DNA of 16,351 nucleotides, taken from CAZYWA01 sp964650975 [NCBI: uncultured bacterium] (GTDB taxonomy: Bacteria > JADJOY01). The notes beneath the pieces are model-generated. The model saw nothing but the letters and a program-made list of their open reading frames with translations. It had not been told where the DNA came from and ran no database searches. Below, one piece after another: positions 1 through 7,361 of the stretch. The translations under genes were made by a program, and so were the position numbers. The stretch spans positions 1-16,351 of the forward strand of contig CAZYWA010000135.1 of NCBI GenBank assembly GCA_964650975.1. Reading direction: 5' to 3'. Numbering within the stretch: position 1 is the stretch's first letter; every line of letters starts with the position of its first letter.

Positions 1-271
1 GCCACCAAAAAGGCCGCTAGTCCGAAGCCGGCCGTCAGTGCGTGTTTGGTCCGCATCCCCAACACTCCACGCCACGGAAATCGAGAAAGAAACAGGACGA
101 CTTCCAATCCGAGATCACTCTCTCGGCCGCCGAGACGGAACGCATGAGCCACGCCGACGTCGAGACGCTCCTCGATACCGAGAGGCAAGGGTTACTTCGC
201 GACGTCGACGGCATTGCGGCGGCCGTGGTCTCGGCGAGACGACTCGCGTGTAACGCCTCGGCTCACGCCGA
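1..271. other. Left-edge stretch without a supported gene
   Basis: No recognisable gene. Plus-strand frame 1 opens at the edge with a Lys/Ala/Pro-rich run (ATKKAASPKPA) and stops at 145-147; this could be the C-terminal tail of a gene lying to the left, since such tails occur in histone-H1-like proteins, but a dozen residues prove nothing. A plus-strand GTG-started frame from 42 to 398 has fairly GC-rich third positions early on, but it runs antisense into the cytochrome gene and matches no family I know. No T-rich terminator for the leftward cytochrome operon is visible here. Confidence 0.4.
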
Positions 272-1384
272 TCAGCGGCTCCCGGACGGATGGCACTGCC
301 GGCACACCGTGGTGCGCTCGGAGAAGCTTCGTGAGAAGCCGCGCGGGTGCGGGCTGATGCCGGAGCCGTTCCGCGGGTCACGGTCGTTATCGCTGTGACA
401 GGTGACGCAGATGGCGCTTCCACTTCCGGTGCGCTCGTGACAAGTGGCGCATTGCACGATGTTGCGGCGAGCCTCGGCGCCGTGCTGCGCGATCCAGTCG
501 GTTGGATGCACCCCGGCCGCTCCCCCGATCCGGTCGGTGATGACGCCGTTCTCGCGGTGACACGATTCGCAACCCCTGACGTCGTGACAGCGCAGGCACG
601 CGGCTGGCGCGCGCACCGCCTCGATGGGATGGGTGGTCCGAAAGTCGCCGCGATGGATGAAGCTGCGGGAGACCCGCTCGGGCTCGGCCACCGCGGGCTC
701 GAGAGCACCGGCGAAGCCGTCGCCGCCCATGCGAGTCGGATCGTGGCAGGTCGTGCAGAAGCTCGGCTGATGGCACTGGATGCAGCGATCCTGGTCCGCT
801 CTGGCCTGGATCCGGTGCATACGGTCCCAGCCCTGGGGATGGCGGAAGTCCGCGATTCGAGCCGCTGGCACGTTGGCGAGCGTCTCGTGACACTTCTGGC
901 AATCGAGGCTGGTGAAGTCCTGCTGGTGGCAACGCTCGCAGGCCAGGTGGCCGGGCGTCGCCTGCTGGTCGACGGTCACTTGGGCCGCCACCGTGGAGTG
1001 ACAGTCGATGCACGCGACGTTCGGTAACGCGGTGTGCGAGGCGTGTGAGAAGTGAATTTGGGGACGCCTCGGCGCGATCCGCGCCGCCTGCGTCGGATCG
1101 CTGTGACACGTGCTGCATTGCCCGGCGACGGCGTCCTCGTGGCAGGTCTTGCACTCTTCGTGACCTGGCAACTCGACGTCGCCGACGGCTTTGCTGGTCG
1201 CGATGCGGTCGTGGCACGTCTCGCATGGCAGGCCGAGCCCGGCGACGTGCTTCTCGTGCGAGAAGGCGAGGTGGTCTCCGGACGCGACGAGCTTGAAGCA
1301 CGCCGCGCCCACGCCGACGGTGGCGAGCAGCACCACCAGGCCGGTAGCGCGGATCCATGCTCGACGTTGCGCCGTTCGGCTCAT
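272..1384 (-). CDS. 13-heme c-type cytochrome, probably the periplasmic partner of a porin-cytochrome conduit
   Basis: Exported electron-transfer protein of 370 residues. Thirteen CXXCH heme-binding motifs are visible, starting near residues 54, 78, 90, 125, 149, 162, 201, 210, 263, 272, 312, 326 and 361. Two pairs (201/210 and 263/272) sit only 9 residues apart. Many extra His residues, as in HLAFSHEKH and HFSHASH, could supply distal ligands in the style of the cytochrome c7/c3 family. The N-terminus has a basic stretch, a hydrophobic segment (about 14-29) and GAAC at 26-29, so it is either a signal peptide with an imperfect lipobox or a membrane anchor. The ATG start is supported by GAGGAG at 1394-1399, which overlaps the stop codon of the barrel gene 13 bases upstream; this implies translational coupling. 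It is the last gene of a three-gene operon. The periplasmic role is inferred from porin-cytochrome systems, where the known Geobacter periplasmic cytochromes have about 8 hemes; 13 is more. Confidence 0.9.
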   Translation of the reverse strand: MSRTAQRRAWIRATGLVVLLATVGVGAACFKLVASGDHLAFSHEKHVAGLGLPCETCHDRIATSKAVGDVELPGHEECKTCHEDAVAGQCSTCHSDPTQAARIAPRRPQIHFSHASHTALPNVACIDCHSTVAAQVTVDQQATPGHLACERCHQQDFTSLDCQKCHETLANVPAARIADFRHPQGWDRMHRIQARADQDRCIQCHQPSFCTTCHDPTRMGGDGFAGALEPAVAEPERVSRSFIHRGDFRTTHPIEAVRAPAACLRCHDVRGCESCHRENGVITDRIGGAAGVHPTDWIAQHGAEARRNIVQCATCHERTGSGSAICVTCHSDNDRDPRNGSGISPHPRGFSRSFSERTTVCRQCHPSGSR

Positions 1385-1397
1385 CGCCAGCTGCTCC

Positions 1398-2729
1398 TCA
1401 CTCGAAGAACGACACCGAGAACCGGCACCGGGCGCGGAGCAACCCTTCGACCTCGTTCTCGAAGAACGGGTTGGTGCTCCAGCTCACACTCCCTCCGAAA
1501 TCCACGTCCGGTGAGTAGGCATAGGAAAGGGCGCTGGTGATGCTCACGCTCTCGGCTTTTCCGCGGATGTCCCGGTCGTAGAGGAAGAGCTCGGCGTCGG
1601 GTGCCAGCGTGAGGTCGTCGAGCAGGTCGTAGCTCACGAACGCACGCAGCTCGGTGAAGTCCGAGGCAACGAGCGTGGACGAGCCCTGCAGGCCGTCGGT
1701 TCGGTACGCACCCAGCCCGACCTGAACGCCGTCTCCCGGCGAAAGCCAGGCTCCCGGCCGTCCACCGGGGTGAAACTGAACGTCCCCTCCGAAGCGATAC
1801 GCCTCGAGCGTCGATGATCCGATCCGCTCGCCGCCGGAGCCGCCGTAGTGGGATTGCGCGAGCTGTGCGGTGACGGTCACCCAATCCGTCGGGCTGACGG
1901 CCGCGCCGCCCGAGATCTCCTGCACCTCGCCGTCGGAGAACACCGAGAAGATCGAGGCTTTGCTCACCAGATCCGACGGAACCGTGTAGTCGAACCCCGC
2001 GAAGAGCTGGAACCAGTCGGCGACGGTCGAGCGCGCCGTGGCCTGGACGTCGAAGAGACGGTCCGAGATCGTGTCCCATCCACCCGTCCCCGAGAGCTCG
2101 AGCCACCTCCCCGGGCTGACGAAGGCGTCGAGGCCCACCTGCTGGCGATCCACGTTCTCGTTCTCACGCGAGCCGACGTAGCTGACGCCGAGCTCGACCT
2201 GATCGGTTTGCCGCCAGTGGAAGCGCCCACCCCACAGGTAGTCGCCTTGCTTGGTGCCGACCTGCGACACCACGGGCACACCCGTGAAGCCCGAGACGCC
2301 GAAGCCGTCGACCTCGCGCGACTGAACCACCGCGCCATCGATCCAGTCGTGGGCGACGCCCATGCTGAGGAACTGACGACCGGCCCGGAGGCTGGGCACC
2401 CAGCCGTTCGATCGATAGTTCAGGTACCCGTAGCTCAAGTCGGCGTCGGCGAGATCGCCCCCCTCCTTGCCGAGGGAATCCCAGCGTCCCCAGCCCGCAC
2501 CGCGGAAGCTGAGCCCCTCCACTCCGAGGTCGGAGACGTCGAGCGACAGGAAGTCGAAGGTCGGCAGGCGCGTCGCGCTGCTGTCGTTCGAGAGGTTCTG
2601 GTCGCCGACGGCTCGCACGTAGATGCTGTCCGAGCCCGAGACGGTGACCGCTCGCGCCTGCCGTGGCAGCGCCAAGACCGTCGCGGCGATCACGCTCAGC
2701 CATCCAAGGGAACGGGTCGCGGTCTTCAT
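1398..2729 (-). CDS. Outer-membrane beta-barrel protein, probable porin of a porin-cytochrome complex
   Basis: A 443-residue protein. It starts with a clear signal peptide: basic MKTATR, a hydrophobic core, and a cut after residues ARA near 27. The rest shows alternating polar/hydrophobic strands rich in Gly, Tyr, Trp and Ser, separated by Asp/Asn/Gly turns, with no CXXCH motif, as in outer-membrane barrels. The end (FSVSFFE) is aromatic-rich, though the last residue is Glu rather than the usual Phe or Trp. I chose the ATG at 2729 over the GTG at 2735 because GAAGG (2735-2739) lies at a proper distance only from the ATG. The gene lies between two multiheme cytochrome genes, 91 bases after one and 13 before the other. 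A barrel in this position is the hallmark of porin-cytochrome conduits (OmbB-like or MtrB-like in role); I cannot claim sequence homology to either. A generic porin co-transcribed by chance is the alternative. Confidence 0.85.
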   Translation of the reverse strand: MKTATRSLGWLSVIAATVLALPRQARAVTVSGSDSIYVRAVGDQNLSNDSSATRLPTFDFLSLDVSDLGVEGLSFRGAGWGRWDSLGKEGGDLADADLSYGYLNYRSNGWVPSLRAGRQFLSMGVAHDWIDGAVVQSREVDGFGVSGFTGVPVVSQVGTKQGDYLWGGRFHWRQTDQVELGVSYVGSRENENVDRQQVGLDAFVSPGRWLELSGTGGWDTISDRLFDVQATARSTVADWFQLFAGFDYTVPSDLVSKASIFSVFSDGEVQEISGGAAVSPTDWVTVTAQLAQSHYGGSGGERIGSSTLEAYRFGGDVQFHPGGRPGAWLSPGDGVQVGLGAYRTDGLQGSSTLVASDFTELRAFVSYDLLDDLTLAPDAELFLYDRDIRGKAESVSITSALSYAYSPDVDFGGSVSWSTNPFFENEVEGLLRARCRFSVSFFE

Positions 2730-2734
2730 CGGCA

Positions 2735-2739
2735 CCTTC
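2735..2739 (-). promoter_or_regulatory. Ribosome binding site that decides the barrel gene start
   Basis: The minus strand reads GAAGG-TGCCG-ATG, which is good spacing for the ATG at 2729. It touches the alternative GTG at 2735 and so argues against it. Confidence 0.55.
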
Positions 2740-2771
2740 GGCCGCTACCCGATGCGCTCGCCCTCTTCGAG

Positions 2772-2800
2772 CGCGCTCCCGGCGCCGGGCCGCGAGCGCG
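2772..2800. repeat. GC-rich inverted repeat between cytochrome and barrel genes
   Basis: Arms CGCGCTC (2772-2778) and GAGCGCG (2794-2800) are perfectly complementary and enclose the palindrome CCCGGCGCCGGG (2778-2789). The structure lies in the 91-base spacer between the large cytochrome and the barrel. No T-run follows on either strand, so it is more likely an RNA stabilising or processing stem than a terminator. It is seen directly in the sequence; its function is inferred. Confidence 0.45.
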
Positions 2801-2820
2801 ACGGGGGCCGAGCCACCGAA

Positions 2821-5082
2821 TCAGCTCCGTGTTCCCTGCAGGAAATCGAATGCAGGCCCGGACCCGAGCGTCGCCTCGACCGATCCGTCGAAGGATCCGT
2901 CGTCGAGAAAATCGATCGAGTCGTACACCAGCTTCTTCACGTAGAACCGGTTGTGCACCGCGCCGGCCGGCTGGTTGCGGAACAGGTTGAGATTGAACGC
3001 CGCGCCCAGGGTCTCTTTGTTCGGCCAGGCCGTGAATGCGGCGGCGGGTGTCTGCTGGGCCGGGTCGGACGTGGAGAAGAAGTACGGATAGGTCGGCGCG
3101 TAGTAGATGCCGTGCGGCGCGAAGGCCGCTTCCAGGGCGTCGAGCGCCGCCTCGTACTGGACGTCGAGCTCCTCGAGATCGGCCACGGTGATCGCGTGGT
3201 CGCCGCTGTGGCAGCTCTGGCAGGTGGCCTGCTGCGCGTTGATCTTGATGATGCTGTCGTCCGGCCCCCGTTCGAGCGCGTCGAAGGTGTGCCCGGCGTC
3301 ACCCGCCATGTGGCAGCCCACGCAGGGCCCGTTGCTGCCGGTGCCTGGCGCCGCGGCGGAGCCGATCTGGTCGTGGGCGAAGAAGCTGACGTTCGCGTAA
3401 TCGCGGCCTTCGAACTCGAAGCCGATGGTCCGGAACAGGATTCCGCCCGCCGCCAGGTAGTGCGAGTTGAAGCTGCCGAAGTTCTTGCCGACGATCGCGT
3501 CCGGGTAAGCGAGGGCCGCGATCTGGGCACCGCTCTCGCGCCCCGAGTGGCACGACATGCACAGGTTCGAGCCGTGGAGGTCGGGCACCGCCGCGATGCG
3601 GTCCGCGGGCACGTCGTAGGGCGCGGTACCCGGGAATGGACCCGGATTGCGGATGTTGCCGGTATTCGAGACGTGGCAAGCCCAGCAATAGAGCATCTCT
3701 TTCTGCTGGCCGGTCGCCACGAATACGTTTTTCGCCGGGTCGTAATGGGCGGGGTCGTTCGCGAAGTTCCGGAACCCCGTCGAGGTGTGACAGCGCTGGC
3801 AGTCGGCTCTGTCGGTACCCTTGAAGTCGTAGTGCGTCCAGGCCGGGCCGGTTTCCTCGCCGACGGCGGCGCCGCGGTCCGCTGCCTTGAGCTGGCCCAG
3901 CCGCCCCGCGTGGCCCGACATCGCCCACTCGCGGTTGTTGGTCGTGTCCGCGTCGTGCGGGTTGTGGCAGTCGCGGCAGGTGCCGCTGTTGGTGTTGCCG
4001 GCGAGCGCGTCGTGCCCGGACGCCGGATCCACCACGTATCCTTCGATTCCAGGTGTGGAGGGATCGTCCCAGTGCGTGTCGACGATGATCTGGTCGACGC
4101 TGCCATGCGCGTTCACGCTGGGGTCGTGGTATCCGGCGCGGTTCAGGTTCCCCTGCGCGTCGAGCAGCTGGTGGCAAGCCGTGCAGGTCTTGAACTCGCT
4201 CGACCAGGATCCAGGGAGCCCGGCGATCGAGTCACCGAGCAACCGTTCCGGATTGTGCCCGTCGTGACAGGTGCGGCACTCGATCGGCGACGCGTCGGCC
4301 ACGTCCGACTGGCCGTCGAGCGCCGCCACCAGGTCGTCGTGGCTCTCGGTTCCGCTCACCAGGTGGATGTACTTCCGCGCACCCTCGTCGGTGTGGCACC
4401 GCGAGCAGCGTGCCTGTACGTCGGTCGTGCTGCCGTCGACGTAGTTGGCCGCGAGGATCGACCGGGCGTGCGGTGAGGTCCGGTACGACTCGGCGATGCT
4501 CGAGCCCTCGGGATGGAATTCGAGGTGGCCGGACGGAAACTGCGCGTTGTGGCACTGCGCACATTGCTGGACACCGGGCACCGGATTCGGGGGAGGCGCA
4601 TTGGCGCCGAAATGCCCCGCCCCACCGCCGTGGCAGCTCTCGCAGCCGACCACCGGCCGGTTGACCGTGCCCAGTGCGTCGCTGCCGGACTCCAGGTAAA
4701 AGTCCTGAAGCAAGAGTCCGTCGCCGAGCTGATCGTGGCAGCCGAGCGTGCAGCCGGGCACCTGGCCGAGCCCTTCGAAACCGTAGGACGGGAACCCGGT
4801 GTTGCTCGGGGACGAGTCGACGACCTCGAAGGTCGGCGTCAGCGTCTCGTTGTTCGCGTGAGGGCCGCTCAGCCAGCCAAGTCCGTCACCGAGCGAACTG
4901 GCGGAATCTCCGAACACCGGCGGGAAACCGGCAGGGTTGTTCGAGTCGGCGTGACAACCGAAGCACTGCGTGATGCCCACCCCGGCGTGTGGCTCTCCCC
5001 CAGCCTGGTCCGAGCGATGCCCGCTATCCGCACAGGCTGCGACCAGGACCACGAGTGGCAGTGCCAGCCGCAGAGCCTTCAT
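2821..5082 (-). CDS. Large lipoprotein-type multiheme c-type cytochrome (12 CXXCH + 1 CX3CH), probable outer-surface terminal of the conduit
   Basis: A 753-residue exported cytochrome. The start MKALRLALPL begins a signal peptide with a lipobox (VAAC, Cys17), which fits anchoring in the outer membrane; the reading frame itself stays open far upstream without any signal peptide. CXXCH motifs begin near 40, 147, 174, 226, 269, 300, 369, 428, 466, 508, 587 and 621, and a CTLGCH (CX3CH) lies at 111. Segments such as YRTSPHARS, WAMSGHAGR and HYDFKGTDRADCQRCH resemble outer-membrane dodecaheme cytochromes of the Geobacter OmcB kind as I know that family, and OmcB has a similar length. After the last heme, about 130 residues (VHNRFYVKKLVYDSIDFL) resemble the usual heme-free C-terminus of such proteins. 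No strong Shine-Dalgarno is visible. First gene of the operon with the barrel and the 13-heme cytochrome. Its role in extracellular electron transfer is inferred from family and context. Confidence 0.92.
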   Translation of the reverse strand: MKALRLALPLVVLVAACADSGHRSDQAGGEPHAGVGITQCFGCHADSNNPAGFPPVFGDSASSLGDGLGWLSGPHANNETLTPTFEVVDSSPSNTGFPSYGFEGLGQVPGCTLGCHDQLGDGLLLQDFYLESGSDALGTVNRPVVGCESCHGGGAGHFGANAPPPNPVPGVQQCAQCHNAQFPSGHLEFHPEGSSIAESYRTSPHARSILAANYVDGSTTDVQARCSRCHTDEGARKYIHLVSGTESHDDLVAALDGQSDVADASPIECRTCHDGHNPERLLGDSIAGLPGSWSSEFKTCTACHQLLDAQGNLNRAGYHDPSVNAHGSVDQIIVDTHWDDPSTPGIEGYVVDPASGHDALAGNTNSGTCRDCHNPHDADTTNNREWAMSGHAGRLGQLKAADRGAAVGEETGPAWTHYDFKGTDRADCQRCHTSTGFRNFANDPAHYDPAKNVFVATGQQKEMLYCWACHVSNTGNIRNPGPFPGTAPYDVPADRIAAVPDLHGSNLCMSCHSGRESGAQIAALAYPDAIVGKNFGSFNSHYLAAGGILFRTIGFEFEGRDYANVSFFAHDQIGSAAAPGTGSNGPCVGCHMAGDAGHTFDALERGPDDSIIKINAQQATCQSCHSGDHAITVADLEELDVQYEAALDALEAAFAPHGIYYAPTYPYFFSTSDPAQQTPAAAFTAWPNKETLGAAFNLNLFRNQPAGAVHNRFYVKKLVYDSIDFLDDGSFDGSVEATLGSGPAFDFLQGTRS

Positions 5083-5156
5083 GGCGACTTGCCATCCCCG
5101 GCGATCCGGATCGATCGACATGTGCCCGGCACCGATGGCTCGCGATCGAGATGCAT
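5079..5156 (-). CDS. Possible 25-residue leader peptide ORF overlapping the large cytochrome start
   Basis: An ATG at 5156 opens 25 codons (MHLDREPSVPGTCRSIRIAG...) whose TGA overlaps the cytochrome ATG by 4 bases (ATGA), a layout typical of translational coupling. The cytochrome lacks a good ribosome site of its own, which is the only reason to take this seriously. No Shine-Dalgarno precedes the small ORF and I do not recognise the peptide. Chance is quite possible in GC-rich DNA. Confidence 0.15.
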   Translation of the reverse strand: MHLDREPSVPGTCRSIRIAGDGKSP

Positions 5157-6564
5157 GACGATTTCCGAGTTGCCGGTGGCGGGCGGGGAGGCCCGCGCGA
5201 TCGAGTCGCGACAGAGCACGGATCGTGCCGAGCGTGCGTCCGCCCCGGCGGGAGCAAAGGGAGGGCCGAGCTAGCCAAGCGCTCGAGGCTGCAATGGGTG
5301 AGCGATGATCCTCGCTGGGGCCCCGGCGCCCGGCGTTCCGGCAATCCGACGCGATCATCGAGATGCGGATCGGAGAGCCTCGTCGGAGTGCGTTTAACGC
5401 CGTCATCTCATGGGGTTCGAACGCTCCCGGTGCGTGACGGAATCGGCGCAAAGGGCGCGCCGTGGTTCTGGGCCAGTCACTCGGACCGGAGCCACCCAGC
5501 CGTGGATGCTCATGCCGCTGGAGCCATTTCCGCGGATCGGGAGCTGAGAGTGGTCTTGCAGCCTTTACACGAACCCCGCCTCGAGTTTCCAAGACCACGT
5601 CTACGTGACGCTCGGATGCCAGGTGCGTTGCTCACAGTCCACGGCACGATCTCGGCCGCGGCTGTTGAGCAACGGTGATCGAGCGGCTTGAGGCAATCGG
5701 TTTGCCCGATCACGGTCGCGGAGTCGTCGGAAAGCTCGGACGCCATCTCGCGTCCGCTCGCCGGCTCGATGCCGTCGCACGCGTGGCGTTCTCCGAGAAT
5801 CCGATTCTCCGGATCGATCCCTTCTGGGGACGCAGGCGATCTGCATGGCCCTCGACAGCCGTCGCGTCAGCCGTTCGGTGATGGGTGACTGGGACGGGTC
5901 GCTGGGCGTCGTGCGATTTCGTGCCCGCAGAGCTCGCAGTCGATGAGGGCCGGCGCGAGTTCCGCGGTCTGGGCCCGCCGCCTCCTCTTCGTGCCGGTCG
6001 GGGCTGCTACCAGTCTGCTGCGTCCGTCGCGAGCCGTCGCGGAATCCTTCTCAGGAGATCCGCGCGGACCCTCGAATCCTTTGCATCTTGCTATTGCCTC
6101 TCAACTTGATGGGAAACGGTCGCGATCTTGAAGTAGTAGAGCTTGAGGCGTGTTCCGGATCGGAAACACCGTCCCGGATCGACTGGATCAGGGGATGAAC
6201 GAAAACCAGGATGAACGTTGGCAGGTATGAGCGAAATTGGCTGCGAAAATGGACAACTCTGTGTGTGAGGTCATCTGCACGCTCGACATCGGCTCCACGT
6301 ATTCGTCTCGCCGGTGTTGATCCAGCTCTCACTCTCTCGCCCACACATCGAGCGCGAAGGAGTTACACGATGCGTGTAAGAGCTGCCCCGCGGGATCGAA
6401 TGCAGCGAAAGCAGGAAGGCGGGGCGAGCCGGGCGCCGCGAAGGCCACAGCGCGGGCAATCGAGCTGGGCCGAACGGAACGATGGCCTCAGGTCGGGCTT
6501 CCGCGCACCACTTTGATCGCCGCCGCCGGTCGAACCGGCACACGCATTGCTCTGGTCGCTGTTC
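5157..6564. other. 1.4-kb intergenic region between divergent genes; no confident gene
   Basis: No open frame here matches a family I know, and the candidates overlap one another without a ribosome site. The most gene-like is a GTG-started frame 5675-5881 (VIERLEAIGLPDHGRGVVGK...), possibly a decayed remnant. Bases about 6070-6300 are clearly more AT-rich than the surroundings and probably hold the promoter region of the plus-strand gene; TTCCG-gat-CGGAA lies inside them (about 6152-6164). A plus-strand frame 6211-6516 stops with TGA in the same frame just ahead of the acyl carrier gene. Weak sigma-54-like matches for the leftward cytochrome operon lie near 5253-5267 and 5447-5461, and a weak sigma-70-like pair (TTGGAA, 17 bases, TGTAAA) lies at 5592-5564 on the minus strand. 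None stands out. Confidence 0.5.
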
Positions 6565-7254
6565 ATGACGCGCGCGGCTCTGCCGATCCGCTTCGGTCCG
6601 AAGGCTGTCGCGCACGATCACGGGCTCGAGAGCGCGCTCGCGCTCTACTTCGGTGTGCTCAAGCGCCGCGGGCGACGCCTCTCGATGTGGGTTGCTCGCA
6701 TCGCGGCTGGCCGGGCCCGAAGGCTGCGCGACACGACCGTCACGATGAGCGCCGGTCTCCGACGACACCTCGGTGGACAGCTCGGACACGTGCTGAATCC
6801 GCTCTGGCAAGTGACCATGCGCACCGGTCGCAAGCCGGAAGCGGGACGTCGCGCCGCGCGACGAGAGCAGCTCCACGTTCCCTCCGAAGTCCTGTGCGAG
6901 GCCGAGGCCGACATCGAGAGACGAGTCCGGATGGTGATCGCGGATCAGCTCGGGATCGATGACGTGGAGGTTTGGCCGGAGGGGCGACTCCTCGAGGACT
7001 TCGGAGCGGACTCGCTCGACGTCGCCGAGCTGCTCGTCGCCCTCGAGGAAGAGTTCGGAACGGCGATCGACGAAGGCGAGGTGACCGAGGTCACCACCGT
7101 CGAAGAAGCGATCATGTGCGTGGTGCGCGCGTTCGACTGGATCGACGAGGGCGAGGGGCTGGAGGCGACTCTGGCACCCGATCCCGACATCCCCCTCGAT
7201 CCAGTCGAGCTCCCTCCTGCGGCACGAAAAAAGCGGCCCGTCGACGTAGCGTAG
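6565..7254 (+). CDS. Acyl carrier protein domain within a long, basic-tailed protein
   Basis: A 229-residue product from the ATG at 6565 (a TTG at 6547 is also possible; no ribosome site supports either). Residues about 116-190 form an acyl carrier / phosphopantetheine-attachment domain: IERRVRMVIADQLG, then GADSLDVAELLVALEEEF with Ser150 as the predicted 4'-phosphopantetheine site, then the TTVEEAI helix. The preceding 110 residues are Arg-rich (ALYFGVLKRRGRRLSMWVAR...) with no motif I know, but GC-rich third codon positions suggest they are coding. About 40 Asp/Pro-rich residues follow the domain. A normal fatty-acid ACP is about 77 residues, so this is not a plain acpP. No ketosynthase, adenylation or other synthase gene lies nearby, so the acyl chain and partner are unknown. 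It may carry acyl groups for a special lipid, lipopolysaccharide or secondary product. It is the only confident plus-strand gene and is convergent with hsdM. Confidence 0.75.
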   Translation: MTRAALPIRFGPKAVAHDHGLESALALYFGVLKRRGRRLSMWVARIAAGRARRLRDTTVTMSAGLRRHLGGQLGHVLNPLWQVTMRTGRKPEAGRRAARREQLHVPSEVLCEAEADIERRVRMVIADQLGIDDVEVWPEGRLLEDFGADSLDVAELLVALEEEFGTAIDEGEVTEVTTVEEAIMCVVRAFDWIDEGEGLEATLAPDPDIPLDPVELPPAARKKRPVDVA

Positions 7255-7361
7255 GATTTTCCATATGAATGCGTTGCTCGCGGATCTGGCCGTTGACTGC
7301 GTCACACAGCTCCCGCGCGAGTCGTCCGTCGGCGGGCGGTCGATCGTTGCCGCGCTCGGAT

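Noticed and set aside
42-398. Plus-strand 118-codon frame at the left edge
   Set aside because: GTG start without ribosome site, runs antisense over the end of the 13-heme cytochrome and resembles nothing known.
2623-4476. 617-codon plus-strand open frame
   Set aside because: Entirely antisense to the large cytochrome and barrel genes; Val/Arg-rich product without motifs, typical of GC-rich shadow frames.
5083-5290. Possible GEMM-type cyclic-dinucleotide riboswitch upstream of the large cytochrome
   Set aside because: A GGACGCA and a GGGATGGCAAG occur on the minus strand, but the rest of the conserved GEMM core (GGCAAACC, the AAGCC/CCTAA elements) is not there in order.
5253-5461. Two GG-N10-GC matches (5253-5267 and 5447-5461, minus strand) as sigma-54 promoters of the cytochrome operon
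   Set aside because: Both miss bases of the -24 box and imply leaders of about 160 and 355 bases; such matches arise often by chance in GC-rich DNA.
5564-5592. TTGGAA-N17-TGTAAA as a sigma-70 promoter of the cytochrome operon
   Set aside because: Only 4 of 6 matches in each box and about 475 bases from the start codon; too weak to annotate.
6109-6198. 29-codon ORF (MGNGRDLEVVELEACSGSE...) in the AT-richer patch
   Set aside because: No ribosome site and no known family; length is within chance expectation.
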